From Burkholderia lata (lineage in GTDB: Bacteria > Pseudomonadota > Gammaproteobacteria > Burkholderiales > Burkholderiaceae), in assembly GCF_902499335.1 (NCBI RefSeq), contig NZ_CABVQK010000002.1, forward strand, positions 1 through 64,000: a stretch of DNA of 64,000 bases, read 5' to 3'. The translations under genes were made by a program, and so were the position numbers. The notes beneath the pieces are model-generated. The model was given only the letters and a program-made list of their open reading frames with translations. It was not told where the DNA came from and ran no database searches. Position 1 is the first letter of the stretch. Every line of letters starts with the position of its first letter. Below are positions 50,322-59,615 of this stretch, piece after piece.

Positions 50322-52631
50322 ATGTTGTTCAAACCTCATCGCTTTGTACCTAAGACAGTTGCAGCGGCCGCGCTCGCCGCGCACGGCCTCGCGGCGCATG
50401 CAGCGGCACCGTTCGTGGTGCAAGACATCAAGATCGAGGGGCTGCAGCGCGTCGAAGCGGGTTCGGTGTTCGCCTACCTGCCGATCAAGCAGGGCGATAC
50501 CTTCACGGACGACAAGGCATCCGAAGCAATCCGCGCGCTGTACGCGACGGGCTTCTTCAACGACGTACGCATCGCCACGCAGGGCAACGTCGTGATCGTG
50601 CAGGTGCAGGAGCGTCCGGCCATCGCGTCGATCGACTTCACCGGCACGAAGGAGTTCGACAAGGACAACCTGACGAAGGCACTGCGCGCAGTCGGTCTCG
50701 CCGACGGCCGCTACTACGACAAGGCGCTCGTCGACAAGGCGGAGCAGGAGCTCAAGCGCCAGTACCTCACGCGCGGCTTCTACGCGGCCGAGGTCAAGAC
50801 GACGGTCACGCCGGTCGACGCGAACCGCGTGTCGATCCTGTTCGCGGTGGCCGAAGGCCCGAGCGCGAAGATCCGCCAGATCAACTTCATCGGCAACAAG
50901 GCATTCAGCACCAGCACGCTGCGTGACGAGATGCAGCTGTCGACGCCGAACTGGTTTTCCTGGTACACGAAGAACGACCTGTACTCGAAGGAAAAGCTGA
51001 CGGGCGACCTCGAAGCGGTGCGCTCGTACTACCTGAACCGCGGCTATCTCGAGTTCAACATCGATTCGACCCAGGTGTCGATCTCGCCCGACAAGAAGGA
51101 CATGTACCTGACGGTCACGCTGCACGAAGGCGAGCCGTACACGGTGTCGGGCATCAAGCTGTCGGGCAACCTGCTCGATCGCGAAGCCGAACTCACCAAG
51201 CTGATCAAGATCAAGCCGGGCGACCGTTTCTCGGCCGAAAAGCTGCAGCAGACCACCAAGTCGATCGTCGACAAGCTCGGTGAGTACGGTTACGCGTTCG
51301 CGACCGTCAATGCGCAGCCGGACATCGACCAGGCGAACCACAAGGTGAACCTGAACCTCGTCGTCGATCCGAGCCGCCGCGTGTACGTGCGCCGCATCAA
51401 CGTCGTCGGCAACACGCGTACGCGTGACGAAGTGGTGCGCCGCGAAATGCGCCAGCTCGAAAGCTCGTGGTTCGATTCGAACCGCCTCGCGCTGTCGAAG
51501 GATCGCGTGAACCGTCTCGGCTACTTCACCAACGTCGACGTGACGACGTTGCCGGTCGACGGCACGAACGACCAGGTCGACGTGAACGTGAAGGTCGACG
51601 AAAAGCCGACCGGCGCGATCACGCTGGGCGCCGGTTTCTCGTCGACGGACAAGGTCGTGCTGTCGGCGGGCGTGTCGCAGGACAACGTGTTCGGTTCGGG
51701 TACCAGCCTGTCGGTGAACGTCAACACCGCGAAGAGCTACCGTACGCTGACCGTCACCCAGGTCGACCCGTACTTCACGGTCGACGGTATCAAGCGGATC
51801 ACGGACGTCTACTACCGCACGTACCAGCCGCTCTACTATTCGACGAGCTCGAGCTTCCGGATCATCAGCGCGGGCGGCAACCTGAAGTTCGGTATCCCGT
51901 TCTCGGAAGTCGACACCGTCTACTTCGGCGCGGGCTTCGAGCAGAACCGTCTCGACGTCGATTCGAACACGCCGCAGAGCTACCAGGATTACGTGAACCA
52001 GTTCGGCCGCGTGTCGAACACGGTACCGCTGACGGTCGCGTGGTCGCGCGACGCGCGTGACAGCGCGCTGATTCCGAGCCGCGGCTACTTCACGCAGGCG
52101 AACATGGAGTACGGCGTGCCGGTCGGCAAGATCCAGTACTACAAGGCCGACCTGCAGGCCCAGTACTACTATTCGTTCTCGCGCGGCTTCATCCTGGGCA
52201 TGAACCTGCAGGGCGGCTACGGTAACGGTATCGGCAACCCGTACCCGATCTTCAAGAACTACTACGCGGGCGGTATCGGCTCCGTGCGTGGCTACGAGCC
52301 GAGCTCGCTGGGCCCGCGCGACACGAAGACGAACGACCCGATCGGCGGTTCGAAGATGCTCGTCGGCAACATCGAACTGACGTTCCCGCTGCCGGGCACG
52401 GGCTACGACCGCACGCTGCGCGTGTTCACGTTCCTCGACGGCGGTAACGTGTGGGGCAATGCGCCGGGCGGCACGAGCACGGGCGCCAACGGGCTGCGCT
52501 ACGGCTACGGTGTGGGTCTCGCGTGGATCTCGCCGATCGGCCCGCTTAAGCTGAGCCTCGGCTTCCCGCTGCAGAAGCACGAAGGCGACCAGTACCAGAA
52601 ATTCCAGTTCCAGATCGGGACGGCGTTCTGA
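50322..52631 (+). CDS. bamA: Outer membrane protein assembly factor BamA
   Basis: The essential Omp85 protein that inserts beta-barrels into the outer membrane. The 769-residue precursor has a signal peptide ending near AAHAA (about residues 1-27), five POTRA domains (about 28-425) and a 16-strand barrel (about 430-769) ending in phenylalanine, as outer membrane proteins do. The barrel loop VRGYEPSSLGPRD contains the conserved VRGY motif. It is followed by skp, lpxD, fabZ and lpxA as in E. coli. Confidence 0.98.
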   Translation: MLFKPHRFVPKTVAAAALAAHGLAAHAAAPFVVQDIKIEGLQRVEAGSVFAYLPIKQGDTFTDDKASEAIRALYATGFFNDVRIATQGNVVIVQVQERPAIASIDFTGTKEFDKDNLTKALRAVGLADGRYYDKALVDKAEQELKRQYLTRGFYAAEVKTTVTPVDANRVSILFAVAEGPSAKIRQINFIGNKAFSTSTLRDEMQLSTPNWFSWYTKNDLYSKEKLTGDLEAVRSYYLNRGYLEFNIDSTQVSISPDKKDMYLTVTLHEGEPYTVSGIKLSGNLLDREAELTKLIKIKPGDRFSAEKLQQTTKSIVDKLGEYGYAFATVNAQPDIDQANHKVNLNLVVDPSRRVYVRRINVVGNTRTRDEVVRREMRQLESSWFDSNRLALSKDRVNRLGYFTNVDVTTLPVDGTNDQVDVNVKVDEKPTGAITLGAGFSSTDKVVLSAGVSQDNVFGSGTSLSVNVNTAKSYRTLTVTQVDPYFTVDGIKRITDVYYRTYQPLYYSTSSSFRIISAGGNLKFGIPFSEVDTVYFGAGFEQNRLDVDSNTPQSYQDYVNQFGRVSNTVPLTVAWSRDARDSALIPSRGYFTQANMEYGVPVGKIQYYKADLQAQYYYSFSRGFILGMNLQGGYGNGIGNPYPIFKNYYAGGIGSVRGYEPSSLGPRDTKTNDPIGGSKMLVGNIELTFPLPGTGYDRTLRVFTFLDGGNVWGNAPGGTSTGANGLRYGYGVGLAWISPIGPLKLSLGFPLQKHEGDQYQKFQFQIGTAF

Positions 52632-52665
52632 CCGAACGCATGACAACAGCAACGAGAGGGTAATT

Positions 52666-53193
52666 TTGCTAACCGGTAAGTTTTCGAAACGAGTGATGTG
52701 CGCGCTGACCGTTGCGCTGGCCCTGGGCGCGGCAACGGTGCACGCACAGGACGTCGCCCGCATCGCGGCGGTCAATTCGGATCGGATCCTGCGCGAGTCG
52801 GCGCCCGCGAAGGCGGCGCAGACGAAGCTCGAAGCCGAGTTCGCGAAGCGTGACAAGGATCTGCAGGACCTCGGGGCGCGTCTGAAATCGATGTCCGACT
52901 CGCTGGACAAGAACGGCGCGTCGCTGTCGGCGGCCGACCGCGCGCAGAAGCAGCGCGATCTCGCCCAGCTCGATACCGACTTCCAGCGCAAGCAGCGCGA
53001 GTTCCGCGAAGACCTGAACCAGCGCCGCAACGAGGAGCTGGCGGCCGTGCTCGAGCGGGCGAACAAGGTCATCAAGCAGATCGCCGAGCAGCAGAATTAC
53101 GACCTGATCGTGCAGGAAGCCGTGTACGTCAGCCCGCGCATCGACATCACCGACAAGGTGCTCAAGGCGCTCGCGTCCGGCTCGACGAACTGA
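52666..53193 (+). CDS. skp: Periplasmic chaperone Skp/OmpH
   Basis: Trimeric chaperone that carries unfolded outer membrane proteins across the periplasm to BamA. The 175-residue precursor has a signal peptide cut after about HAQ (residue 28) and a long charged coiled-coil middle (about 60-150). The best start is a TTG at 52666, which gives a full signal peptide and sits after AGAGGG; an ATG at 52696 would shorten the n-region. Coupled in function and position with bamA. Confidence 0.92.
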   Translation: MLTGKFSKRVMCALTVALALGAATVHAQDVARIAAVNSDRILRESAPAKAAQTKLEAEFAKRDKDLQDLGARLKSMSDSLDKNGASLSAADRAQKQRDLAQLDTDFQRKQREFREDLNQRRNEELAAVLERANKVIKQIAEQQNYDLIVQEAVYVSPRIDITDKVLKALASGSTN

Positions 53194-53209
53194 ACGGAGC
53201 AGACGACGA

Positions 53210-54289
53210 ATGGCATTGACGCTTGAGGAACTCGTAAAGCGGTTCGGCGGCGAGATCGCCGGCGACGCACAGTGCAAGGTGAGCGGGCTCGCACCGCTCG
53301 ACCAGGCAGGCCCGCAGCAACTCGCGTTCCTCGCGAATCCGAAGTACCTGTCGCAGGTCGAGTCGACCCGCGCCGGCGCGGTGCTGATCGCGCCGAGGGA
53401 TCTGGAAAAGCTTGGCGCGGCCGCTAACGGCCGCAGCTTCATTGTCACGCCGAATCCGTACGCGTACTTCGCGCGCGTCGCGCAGATGTTCATCGACCTG
53501 GCCACGCCGCAGCGTGCCGCCGGCGTGCATCCGAGCGCGACGATCGATCCGGCCGCACAGGTCGCCGCGAGCGCGGTGATCGGCCCGCACGTGACGGTCG
53601 AGGCCGGCGCGGTGATCGAAGACGGCGTGCAGCTCGACGCGAACGTATTCGTCGGCCACGGCACGACGATCGGCGCGGGCTCGCACCTGTATCCGAACGC
53701 GTCGGTGTACCACGGCTGCAAGGTCGGCCCGCGCGCGATCATCCATGCGGGCGCGGTGATCGGCTCCGACGGCTTCGGCTTCGCGCCGGATTTCGTCGGC
53801 GACGGCGATGCGCGCACCGGCAGCTGGGTGAAGATCCCGCAGGTCGGGGGCGTATCGATCGGCCCTGACGTCGAGATCGGCGCGAACACGACGATCGATC
53901 GCGGCGCGATGGCGGATACCGTCATCGAGGAATGCGTGAAGATCGACAACCAGGTCCAGATCGGCCACAACTGCCGGATCGGTGCCTATACGGTGATCGC
54001 CGGCAGCGCGGGCATCGCGGGCAGCACGACGATCGGCCGCCACTGCATGATCGGCGGCGCGGCCGGGATCGCCGGCCACGTGACGCTCGGCGACTATGTC
54101 ATCATCACCGCGAAGTCGGGCGTATCGAAGTCGCTGCCGAAGGCAGGCATCTATACCAGCGCGTTTCCGGCCGTCGACCACGGCGAATGGAACAAGAGCG
54201 CCGCGCTCGTGCGCAACCTCGACAAGCTGCGCGAGCGCATCAAGGCGCTCGAAGCCGCGCTCGCCGCCCAGGGCGGCACGGACGCCTGA
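53210..54289 (+). CDS. lpxD: UDP-3-O-(3-hydroxyacyl)glucosamine N-acyltransferase
   Basis: Third step of lipid A synthesis: adds an R-3-hydroxyacyl chain to the 2-amino group. The 359-residue protein has an N-terminal uridine-binding domain (about 1-100) and a left-handed beta-helix of hexapeptide repeats (about 105-310), including the [15 protein letters not shown] block, then a C-terminal helix. Spacing of 16 bp from skp indicates one operon. Confidence 0.97.
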   Translation: MALTLEELVKRFGGEIAGDAQCKVSGLAPLDQAGPQQLAFLANPKYLSQVESTRAGAVLIAPRDLEKLGAAANGRSFIVTPNPYAYFARVAQMFIDLATPQRAAGVHPSATIDPAAQVAASAVIGPHVTVEAGAVIEDGVQLDANVFVGHGTTIGAGSHLYPNASVYHGCKVGPRAIIHAGAVIGSDGFGFAPDFVGDGDARTGSWVKIPQVGGVSIGPDVEIGANTTIDRGAMADTVIEECVKIDNQVQIGHNCRIGAYTVIAGSAGIAGSTTIGRHCMIGGAAGIAGHVTLGDYVIITAKSGVSKSLPKAGIYTSAFPAVDHGEWNKSAALVRNLDKLRERIKALEAALAAQGGTDA

Positions 54290-54418
54290 GCGCATCATGC
54301 GAGACCTCGAACCGGGCACGGCCAGCGCAACCGGCCCGGTTTGCCAGACTGGGCCGCACGGCGGCCCGCTTCAGCCTTTGCATCACCACCGCGCAGCCTC
54401 TGCGTGAGACGAACCATC

Positions 54419-54886
54419 ATGAGCACTGAAAAAATCAATCTCGACATCCACAAGATCCTCACGCTGCTGCCGCATCGCTACCCGATTCTGCTCGTCGATC
54501 GCGTGCTCGAACTCGAACCGCACAAGGGAATCAAAGCGCTGAAGAACGTGTCGATCAACGAGCCGTACTTCCAGGGGCATTTCCCGAAGCGGCCGGTGAT
54601 GCCGGGCGTGCTGATCCTCGAGGCGCTCGCGCAGGCCGCGGCGCTGCTGACCTTCTCGGAAGAGCAGCCGAAGGATCCGGAGAACACGCTGTACTACTTC
54701 GTCGGGATTGACGGCGCGCGCTTCAAGCGTCCGGTCGAGCCGGGCGACCAACTGATTCTGAACGTGACGTTCGAACGCTACATCCGCGGCATCTGGAAGT
54801 TCAAGGCGGTGGCGGAAGTGGACGGCAAGGTGGCGGCGGAAGCCGAACTGATGTGCACGGTCAAGACGACCGACGTGGCGCCCTGA
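54419..54886 (+). CDS. fabZ: 3-hydroxyacyl-ACP dehydratase FabZ
   Basis: Dehydrates 3-hydroxyacyl-ACP in fatty acid elongation and competes with LpxA/LpxD for 3-hydroxyacyl-ACP. The 155-residue hot-dog-fold protein has [10 protein letters not shown] and the active-site block [20 protein letters not shown] with the catalytic His and Glu. The frame is open back to 54341, but the ATG at 54419 gives the standard N-terminus. It lies between lpxD and lpxA, the usual proteobacterial order. Confidence 0.97.
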   Translation: MSTEKINLDIHKILTLLPHRYPILLVDRVLELEPHKGIKALKNVSINEPYFQGHFPKRPVMPGVLILEALAQAAALLTFSEEQPKDPENTLYYFVGIDGARFKRPVEPGDQLILNVTFERYIRGIWKFKAVAEVDGKVAAEAELMCTVKTTDVAP

Positions 54887-54944
54887 GCGACGCGGCACGC
54901 ACAGGCAACGCAACGCGACACTTCACATCGAGAGGCAACGGCGC

Positions 54945-55733
54945 ATGACCAGGATTCATCCCACCGCGATTGTCGAACCGGGCGCGCAGATCGACGAATC
55001 GGTCGAGATCGGCCCGTACGCGATCGTCGGTCCGCACGTCACGATCGGCGCGCGTACGACGATCGGCTCGCACAGCGTGATCGAAGGCCATACGACGCTC
55101 GGCGAGGACAACCGCATCGGCCATTACGCGTCGGTCGGTGGTCGTCCGCAGGACATGAAGTACAAGGACGAGCCGACGAAGCTGGTGATCGGCAACCGCA
55201 ACACGATCCGCGAATTCACGACGATCCACACGGGCACCGTGCAGGACGTCGGCGTGACGACGCTCGGCGATGACAACTGGATCATGGCCTATGTGCACAT
55301 CGGTCATGACTGCACCGTCGGCAACCACGTGATCCTGTCGAGCAACGCCCAGATGGCCGGCCACGTCGAGATCGGCGACTGGGCGATCATCGGCGGGATG
55401 TCGGGCGTCCACCAGTTCGTGCGCATCGGTGCGCACTCGATGCTGGGCGGCGCGTCGGCGCTCGTGCAGGACATTCCGCCGTTCGTGATCGCGGCGGGCA
55501 ACAAGGCCGAGCCGCACGGGATCAACGTCGAGGGGCTGCGCCGGCGCGGCTTCTCGGCCGATGCGATCTCGGCGCTGCGCAGCGCATATCGCGTGCTGTA
55601 CAAGAACGGCCTGTCGTTCGAGGAAGCGAAGGTGCAGTTGCGCGAGCTGGCGGAGGCGGGCGGCGACGGCGATGCACCGGTGAAGGCGCTCGTCGAGTTC
55701 ATCGACGCGTCGCAACGCGGCATCATCCGCTAA
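54945..55733 (+). CDS. lpxA: UDP-N-acetylglucosamine acyltransferase
   Basis: First step of lipid A synthesis: adds an R-3-hydroxyacyl chain to UDP-GlcNAc. The 262-residue protein is a beta-helix of hexapeptide repeats (about 1-190) with the catalytic histidine in [10 protein letters not shown], followed by a C-terminal helical domain ([20 protein letters not shown]). Its stop lies 3 bp before lpxB. Confidence 0.97.
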   Translation: MTRIHPTAIVEPGAQIDESVEIGPYAIVGPHVTIGARTTIGSHSVIEGHTTLGEDNRIGHYASVGGRPQDMKYKDEPTKLVIGNRNTIREFTTIHTGTVQDVGVTTLGDDNWIMAYVHIGHDCTVGNHVILSSNAQMAGHVEIGDWAIIGGMSGVHQFVRIGAHSMLGGASALVQDIPPFVIAAGNKAEPHGINVEGLRRRGFSADAISALRSAYRVLYKNGLSFEEAKVQLRELAEAGGDGDAPVKALVEFIDASQRGIIR

Positions 55734-55736
55734 GCG

Positions 55737-56906
55737 ATGACGCTTCCGACCAATCAGCTCCGGCTCGCGATGGTGGCCGGCGAGCCGTCGGGCGACCTGC
55801 TCGCGGCGTCGCTGCTCGGCGGGCTGCGCGAGCGGCTGCCCGAATCGACCCAGTACTACGGGATCGGCGGCCAGCGGATGATCGCGCACGGCTTCGATTC
55901 GCACTGGCAGATGGACAAGCTGACCGTGCGCGGCTATGTCGAGGCGCTGGGCCAGATTCCCGAGATCCTGCGGATTCGCGGCGAGCTGAAGCGCCAGTTG
56001 CTCGCCGAGCGGCCGGACGCGTTCATCGGCGTCGACGCGCCCGACTTCAACTTCAACGTCGAACAGGCCGCGCGCGACGCGGGCATCCCGTCGATCCACT
56101 TCGTGTGCCCGTCGATCTGGGCATGGCGCGGCGGCCGGATCAAGAAGATCGCGAAGTCCGTCGATCACATGCTGTGCCTGTTCCCGTTCGAACCGGCGAT
56201 TCTCGACAAGGCAGGCGTCGCGTCGACCTACGTCGGCCATCCGCTCGCCGACGAGATTCCGCTCGAACCCGATACGCACGGTGCGCGCATCGCGCTCGGT
56301 CTGCCGGCCGATGGCCCGGTGATCGCGGTGCTGCCGGGCAGCCGGCGCTCGGAAATCGCGCTGATCGGCCCGACCTTCTTCGCGGCGATGGCGCTGATGC
56401 AGCAGCGCGAGCCCGGCGTGCGTTTCGTGATGCCGGCGGCCACGCCCGCGCTGCGCGCGCTGCTGCAGCCGCTCGTCGATGCGCATCCGCAGCTCGCGCT
56501 GACGATCACCGACGGCCGATCGCAGGTGGCGATGACGGCTGCCGATGCGATTCTCGTGAAGAGCGGCACGGTCACGCTGGAAGCCGCGCTGCTGAAAAAG
56601 CCGATGGTGATCTCGTACAAGGTGCCCTGGCTGACCGGGCAAATCATGCGCCGGCAGGGCTACCTGCCGTACGTCGGCTTGCCGAACATTCTGGCGGGGC
56701 GTTTCGTCGTGCCCGAGTTGCTGCAGCATTTCGCGACACCCGAGGCGCTCGCCGATGCGACGCTCACGCAACTGCGCGACGACGCGAACCGCCGCACGCT
56801 GACTGAAGTATTTACCGAAATGCATCTTTCGCTGCGGCAGAACACGGCCGCGAAGGCGGCCGAAGCGGTCGTGCGCGTACTCGAACAACGCAAGGGGCGC
56901 GCATGA
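55737..56906 (+). CDS. lpxB: Lipid-A-disaccharide synthase
   Basis: A GT-B glycosyltransferase that joins UDP-diacylglucosamine and lipid X into the lipid A disaccharide at the membrane surface. The 389-residue protein has the N-terminal [15 protein letters not shown] signature, the IDAPDFN-like VDAPDFNFN block and the C-terminal [17 protein letters not shown] segment. It overlaps rnhB by ATGA. Confidence 0.97.
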   Translation: MTLPTNQLRLAMVAGEPSGDLLAASLLGGLRERLPESTQYYGIGGQRMIAHGFDSHWQMDKLTVRGYVEALGQIPEILRIRGELKRQLLAERPDAFIGVDAPDFNFNVEQAARDAGIPSIHFVCPSIWAWRGGRIKKIAKSVDHMLCLFPFEPAILDKAGVASTYVGHPLADEIPLEPDTHGARIALGLPADGPVIAVLPGSRRSEIALIGPTFFAAMALMQQREPGVRFVMPAATPALRALLQPLVDAHPQLALTITDGRSQVAMTAADAILVKSGTVTLEAALLKKPMVISYKVPWLTGQIMRRQGYLPYVGLPNILAGRFVVPELLQHFATPEALADATLTQLRDDANRRTLTEVFTEMHLSLRQNTAAKAAEAVVRVLEQRKGRA

Positions 56907-57547
56907 CCGCAGTACGTGCACCACGCCGCCGCGCGTCGAGCGACGTGCAGGGCGGTTTCGATTTCAGCCGTCCCAACGAGATCGTCTGCGGTGTCGACGA
57001 AGCGGGCCGCGGCCCGCTCGCCGGGCCGGTGGTGGCCGCCGCGGTGATCCTCGATCCGGCGCAGCCGATCGACGGGCTCGACGATTCGAAGGCGCTGTCC
57101 GCGAAGAAGCGCGACGCGCTGTACGAGCTGATCGTTGCGCGCTCGCTGTCGTATTGCGTCGCGTCGGCGAGCGTCGACGAGATCGACACGCTGAACATCC
57201 TGCACGCGACGATGCTCGCGATGAAGCGGGCCGTCGAGGGCCTGTCGGTTCTGCCGACGCTCGCGCAGATCGACGGCAACCGTTGCCCGACACTGACGGT
57301 GCGTGCCGAGGCGATCGTCAGCGGCGACGCGCTCGTGCCGAGCATCTCGGCCGCGTCGATCCTCGCGAAGGTCACGCGTGACCGCATGCTCGTCGATCTG
57401 CACGAACGCTTCCCCGTGTACGGTTTCAACGTGCATGCGGGCTACGGCACCGCGAAACACCTTGCCGCACTGCGCGAGCACGGCCCGTGCGAAGCGCATC
57501 GGCGCTCGTTCGCGCCGGTCCGTGCGGCACTCGACCTGATTCGATGA
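56903..57547 (+). CDS. rnhB: Ribonuclease HII
   Basis: Cuts RNA in RNA-DNA hybrids and removes single ribonucleotides from DNA. The 214-residue protein has the [20 protein letters not shown] motif with the catalytic Asp-Glu pair, and a later Asp in AQIDGNRCP. An N-terminal basic extension of about 25 residues precedes the core. It is translationally coupled to lpxB and to the following methyltransferase by ATGA overlaps. Confidence 0.96.
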   Translation: MTAVRAPRRRASSDVQGGFDFSRPNEIVCGVDEAGRGPLAGPVVAAAVILDPAQPIDGLDDSKALSAKKRDALYELIVARSLSYCVASASVDEIDTLNILHATMLAMKRAVEGLSVLPTLAQIDGNRCPTLTVRAEAIVSGDALVPSISAASILAKVTRDRMLVDLHERFPVYGFNVHAGYGTAKHLAALREHGPCEAHRRSFAPVRAALDLIR

Positions 57548-58326
57548 AGAGCATTACTTCCCGCGACAACCCGCTGTACAAGCGCCTGAAGGCGCTCGCG
57601 GGTTCGACGTCCCATCAGCGCCGCGGCGGCCAGGCGCTGCTCGAAGGATTCCATCTCGCAAGCGCGTACCTCGATACGGGCGCCACGCCCGAGCTGTGCG
57701 TCGCGACCGAAGGCGCACTCGGCCACGCCGAGGCCCAGGCGATCGTCGAGCGCATCGATGCGCAACGGATCGTCACGCTGCCCGACGCACTGTTCGGACA
57801 GTTGTCGAACGTCGTCAACGGCGTCGGCTTCCTGCTGCTCGTCGACCGGCCGGCGCAGCCGCTACCGGCGCGCGTGACGCATACGTCGGTCGTGCTCGAC
57901 GGCGTGCAGGACGCCGGCAACGTCGGGTCGATCCTGCGCAGCGCGGCGGCCGCAGGCGTGCGCCATGTATTCTGTGCGCCGGGTACCGCGTACGCATGGT
58001 CGTCGAAGGTGCTGCGCTCGGGGATGGGGGCGCACTTCCTGCTGTCGATCCACGAGGACGTCGAAGCTGGCGCGCTCGCCGAACGCCTCGATGTGCCGGT
58101 TGCGCTGACCGATTCGCACGGTGCGCAGGCGGTCTACGACTGCGACCTGTCGGGGCCTGTTGCATGGGTGTTCGGCAACGAGGGTGCCGGTGTGTCGGCG
58201 TTCTGGCGCGACGCGGCCACGCATCGCGTGACGATCCCGCAGCCGGGCGGGATGGAGTCGCTGAACGTTGCGGCGGCGGCAGCGGTTTGCCTGTTCGAGC
58301 AGGTGCGTCAGCAGCGGCGTGCGTGA
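57544..58326 (+). CDS. SpoU/TrmH-family RNA 2'-O-methyltransferase
   Basis: A SAM-dependent 2'-O-ribose methylase of the SPOUT class, probably acting on 23S rRNA. The 260-residue protein has an N-terminal L30-like substrate-binding domain (about 1-95) and the three SpoU motifs: [29 protein letters not shown] and [18 protein letters not shown]. Start at the ATG at 57544 overlapping the rnhB stop. It is the last gene of the long plus-strand cluster and is followed by a strong terminator. Exact target nucleotide is unknown. Confidence 0.9.
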   Translation: MKSITSRDNPLYKRLKALAGSTSHQRRGGQALLEGFHLASAYLDTGATPELCVATEGALGHAEAQAIVERIDAQRIVTLPDALFGQLSNVVNGVGFLLLVDRPAQPLPARVTHTSVVLDGVQDAGNVGSILRSAAAAGVRHVFCAPGTAYAWSSKVLRSGMGAHFLLSIHEDVEAGALAERLDVPVALTDSHGAQAVYDCDLSGPVAWVFGNEGAGVSAFWRDAATHRVTIPQPGGMESLNVAAAAAVCLFEQVRQQRRA

Positions 58327-58356
58327 TGCCACCCGCGTGCTTGCTCCGCACCATTG

Positions 58357-58385
58357 AAAAAGGCCGCGTTCGACGCGGCCTTTTT
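58357..58385. terminator. Bidirectional terminator ending the large cluster and ppsR
   Basis: AAAGGCCGCG and CGCGGCCTTT form a 10-bp stem around TTCGA, with A-rich and T-rich flanks, between two convergent genes. Confidence 0.9.
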
Positions 58386-58423
58386 GTTTCCGGCGGCGGC
58401 CAGGCGGCCGCCAGCGCTCAGTC

Positions 58424-59239
58424 TCAATACGACTGCCGGTCGAGGCGGATTTCCTGCAGGATCGTCGTCGCGATTTCCTCGATCGACTTGTGCGTCGACG
58501 ACAGCCACTTGATCCCCTCGCGGCGCATCATCGCTTCCGCCTCGTTGATCTCGTAGCGGCAGTTCTCGGGCGCCGCGTACTTGCTGCCCGGGCGGCGCTC
58601 GTTACGGATCTCCGACAGGCGCTGCGGGTCGATCGACAGCCCGAACAGCTTCTCGCGGTGCGCGGCGAGTGCCGACGGCAGCTTGCCGCGCTCGAAATCT
58701 TCCGGAATCAGCGGATAGTTGGCCGCCTTCACGCCGTACTGCATCGCGAGATACAGGCTCGTCGGCGTCTTGCCGCTGCGCGACACGCCGACGAGGATCA
58801 CGTCGGCTTCCGACAGGTTGCGGTTCGACTGGCCGTCGTCGTGCGCGAGCGAGAAGTTGATCGCCTCGATCCGCGTCTTGTATTCCTCGGTGTCCGCGTT
58901 CTGGTGGCCGCGGCCCATCGCGTGGCTCGACTTGAGCTCCAGTTCCTGCTCGAGCGGTTCGACGAAGCGCTGGAACATGTCGAGCACGAGTGCGTTCGAG
59001 CGCTTGACGATGTCGTTGGATTCGCTGTCGACGAGCGTCGTGAACACGATCGCGCGGCGGCCGTCGTGCACGGCGGCCTCGTTGATCTTCTCGACGGTCG
59101 CATAGGCCTTGTCGAGCGAGTCGACGAACGGCACGCGCACGAGGCGGAATTTCTGGTCGAACTGGGAGAGGATCGAGTGCGCGAAGGTTTCGGCAGTGAT
59201 CCCGGTGCCGTCGGAGACGATGAATACGGTAGGCAGCAT
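58424..59239 (-). CDS. ppsR: PEP synthase regulatory protein (bifunctional kinase/pyrophosphorylase)
   Basis: Controls PEP synthase by ADP-dependent phosphorylation of a threonine next to the catalytic histidine (inactivation) and by phosphate-dependent removal (activation). The 271-residue DUF299 protein has VFIVSDGTGITAETFA at the N-terminus and the P-loop-like GVSRSGKT (151-158). The frame is open upstream to 59431, but the ATG at 59239 gives the family N-terminus. It is divergent from ppsA, its substrate, which supports the assignment. Confidence 0.96.
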   Translation of the reverse strand: MLPTVFIVSDGTGITAETFAHSILSQFDQKFRLVRVPFVDSLDKAYATVEKINEAAVHDGRRAIVFTTLVDSESNDIVKRSNALVLDMFQRFVEPLEQELELKSSHAMGRGHQNADTEEYKTRIEAINFSLAHDDGQSNRNLSEADVILVGVSRSGKTPTSLYLAMQYGVKAANYPLIPEDFERGKLPSALAAHREKLFGLSIDPQRLSEIRNERRPGSKYAAPENCRYEINEAEAMMRREGIKWLSSTHKSIEEIATTILQEIRLDRQSY

Positions 59240-59615
59240 GAATCTGGGCGTCGAACGTGAAGGGCGGTTGCGCGGGCGGCTGGAGGTTCGCCTCCAGACG
59301 CAGTGACAAGGTCGCGCCACATCCGGCAGCCGGCACGGTAGAATAGCGGCAACCTGTTGGATAAGCAATTGCGGGGGCAGGGCGCGAACGGCGCCCCGGG
59401 CTTTGCCGCTTGATTCCAAAATTCCCGGCAAGTTTGGCGATTTGTCTGAAAATATCGCCCTTCTGCCGGGATTTTTGCAAATCGGGTCGGAAGATTTGCC
59501 GCCGCTGCGATTGTTTATCTAACAGGTTGCGCAAGACGCGCCGCGCCTTTTTGCAAGCGCCCGCGTCCGAGCCCACTTGCGCAATCGAGTATTTTTTTCA
59601 CACTTAGGGGCTTGT
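59240..59615. promoter_or_regulatory. ppsR/ppsA divergent control region with nested hairpin and repeated TTGC(GC)AA sites
   Basis: A 376-bp gene-free region. It contains a nested inverted repeat: TCCCGGCA (59423-59430) with TGCCGGGA (59464-59471) enclosing GGCGAT (59436-59441) and ATCGCC (59454-59459), followed by TTTTT. Nearer ppsA are two identical palindromes TTGCGCAA (59527-59534 and 59577-59584, exactly 50 bp apart) and two TTGCAA sites (59475-59480, 59551-59556). They could be an attenuator and operator sites; no regulator is identified. Confidence 0.5.

Noticed and set aside
50265-53075. A 936-codon open frame antisense to bamA and skp
   Set aside because: Same third-position GC effect; no domain, no start signal, and the sense genes are fully convincing.
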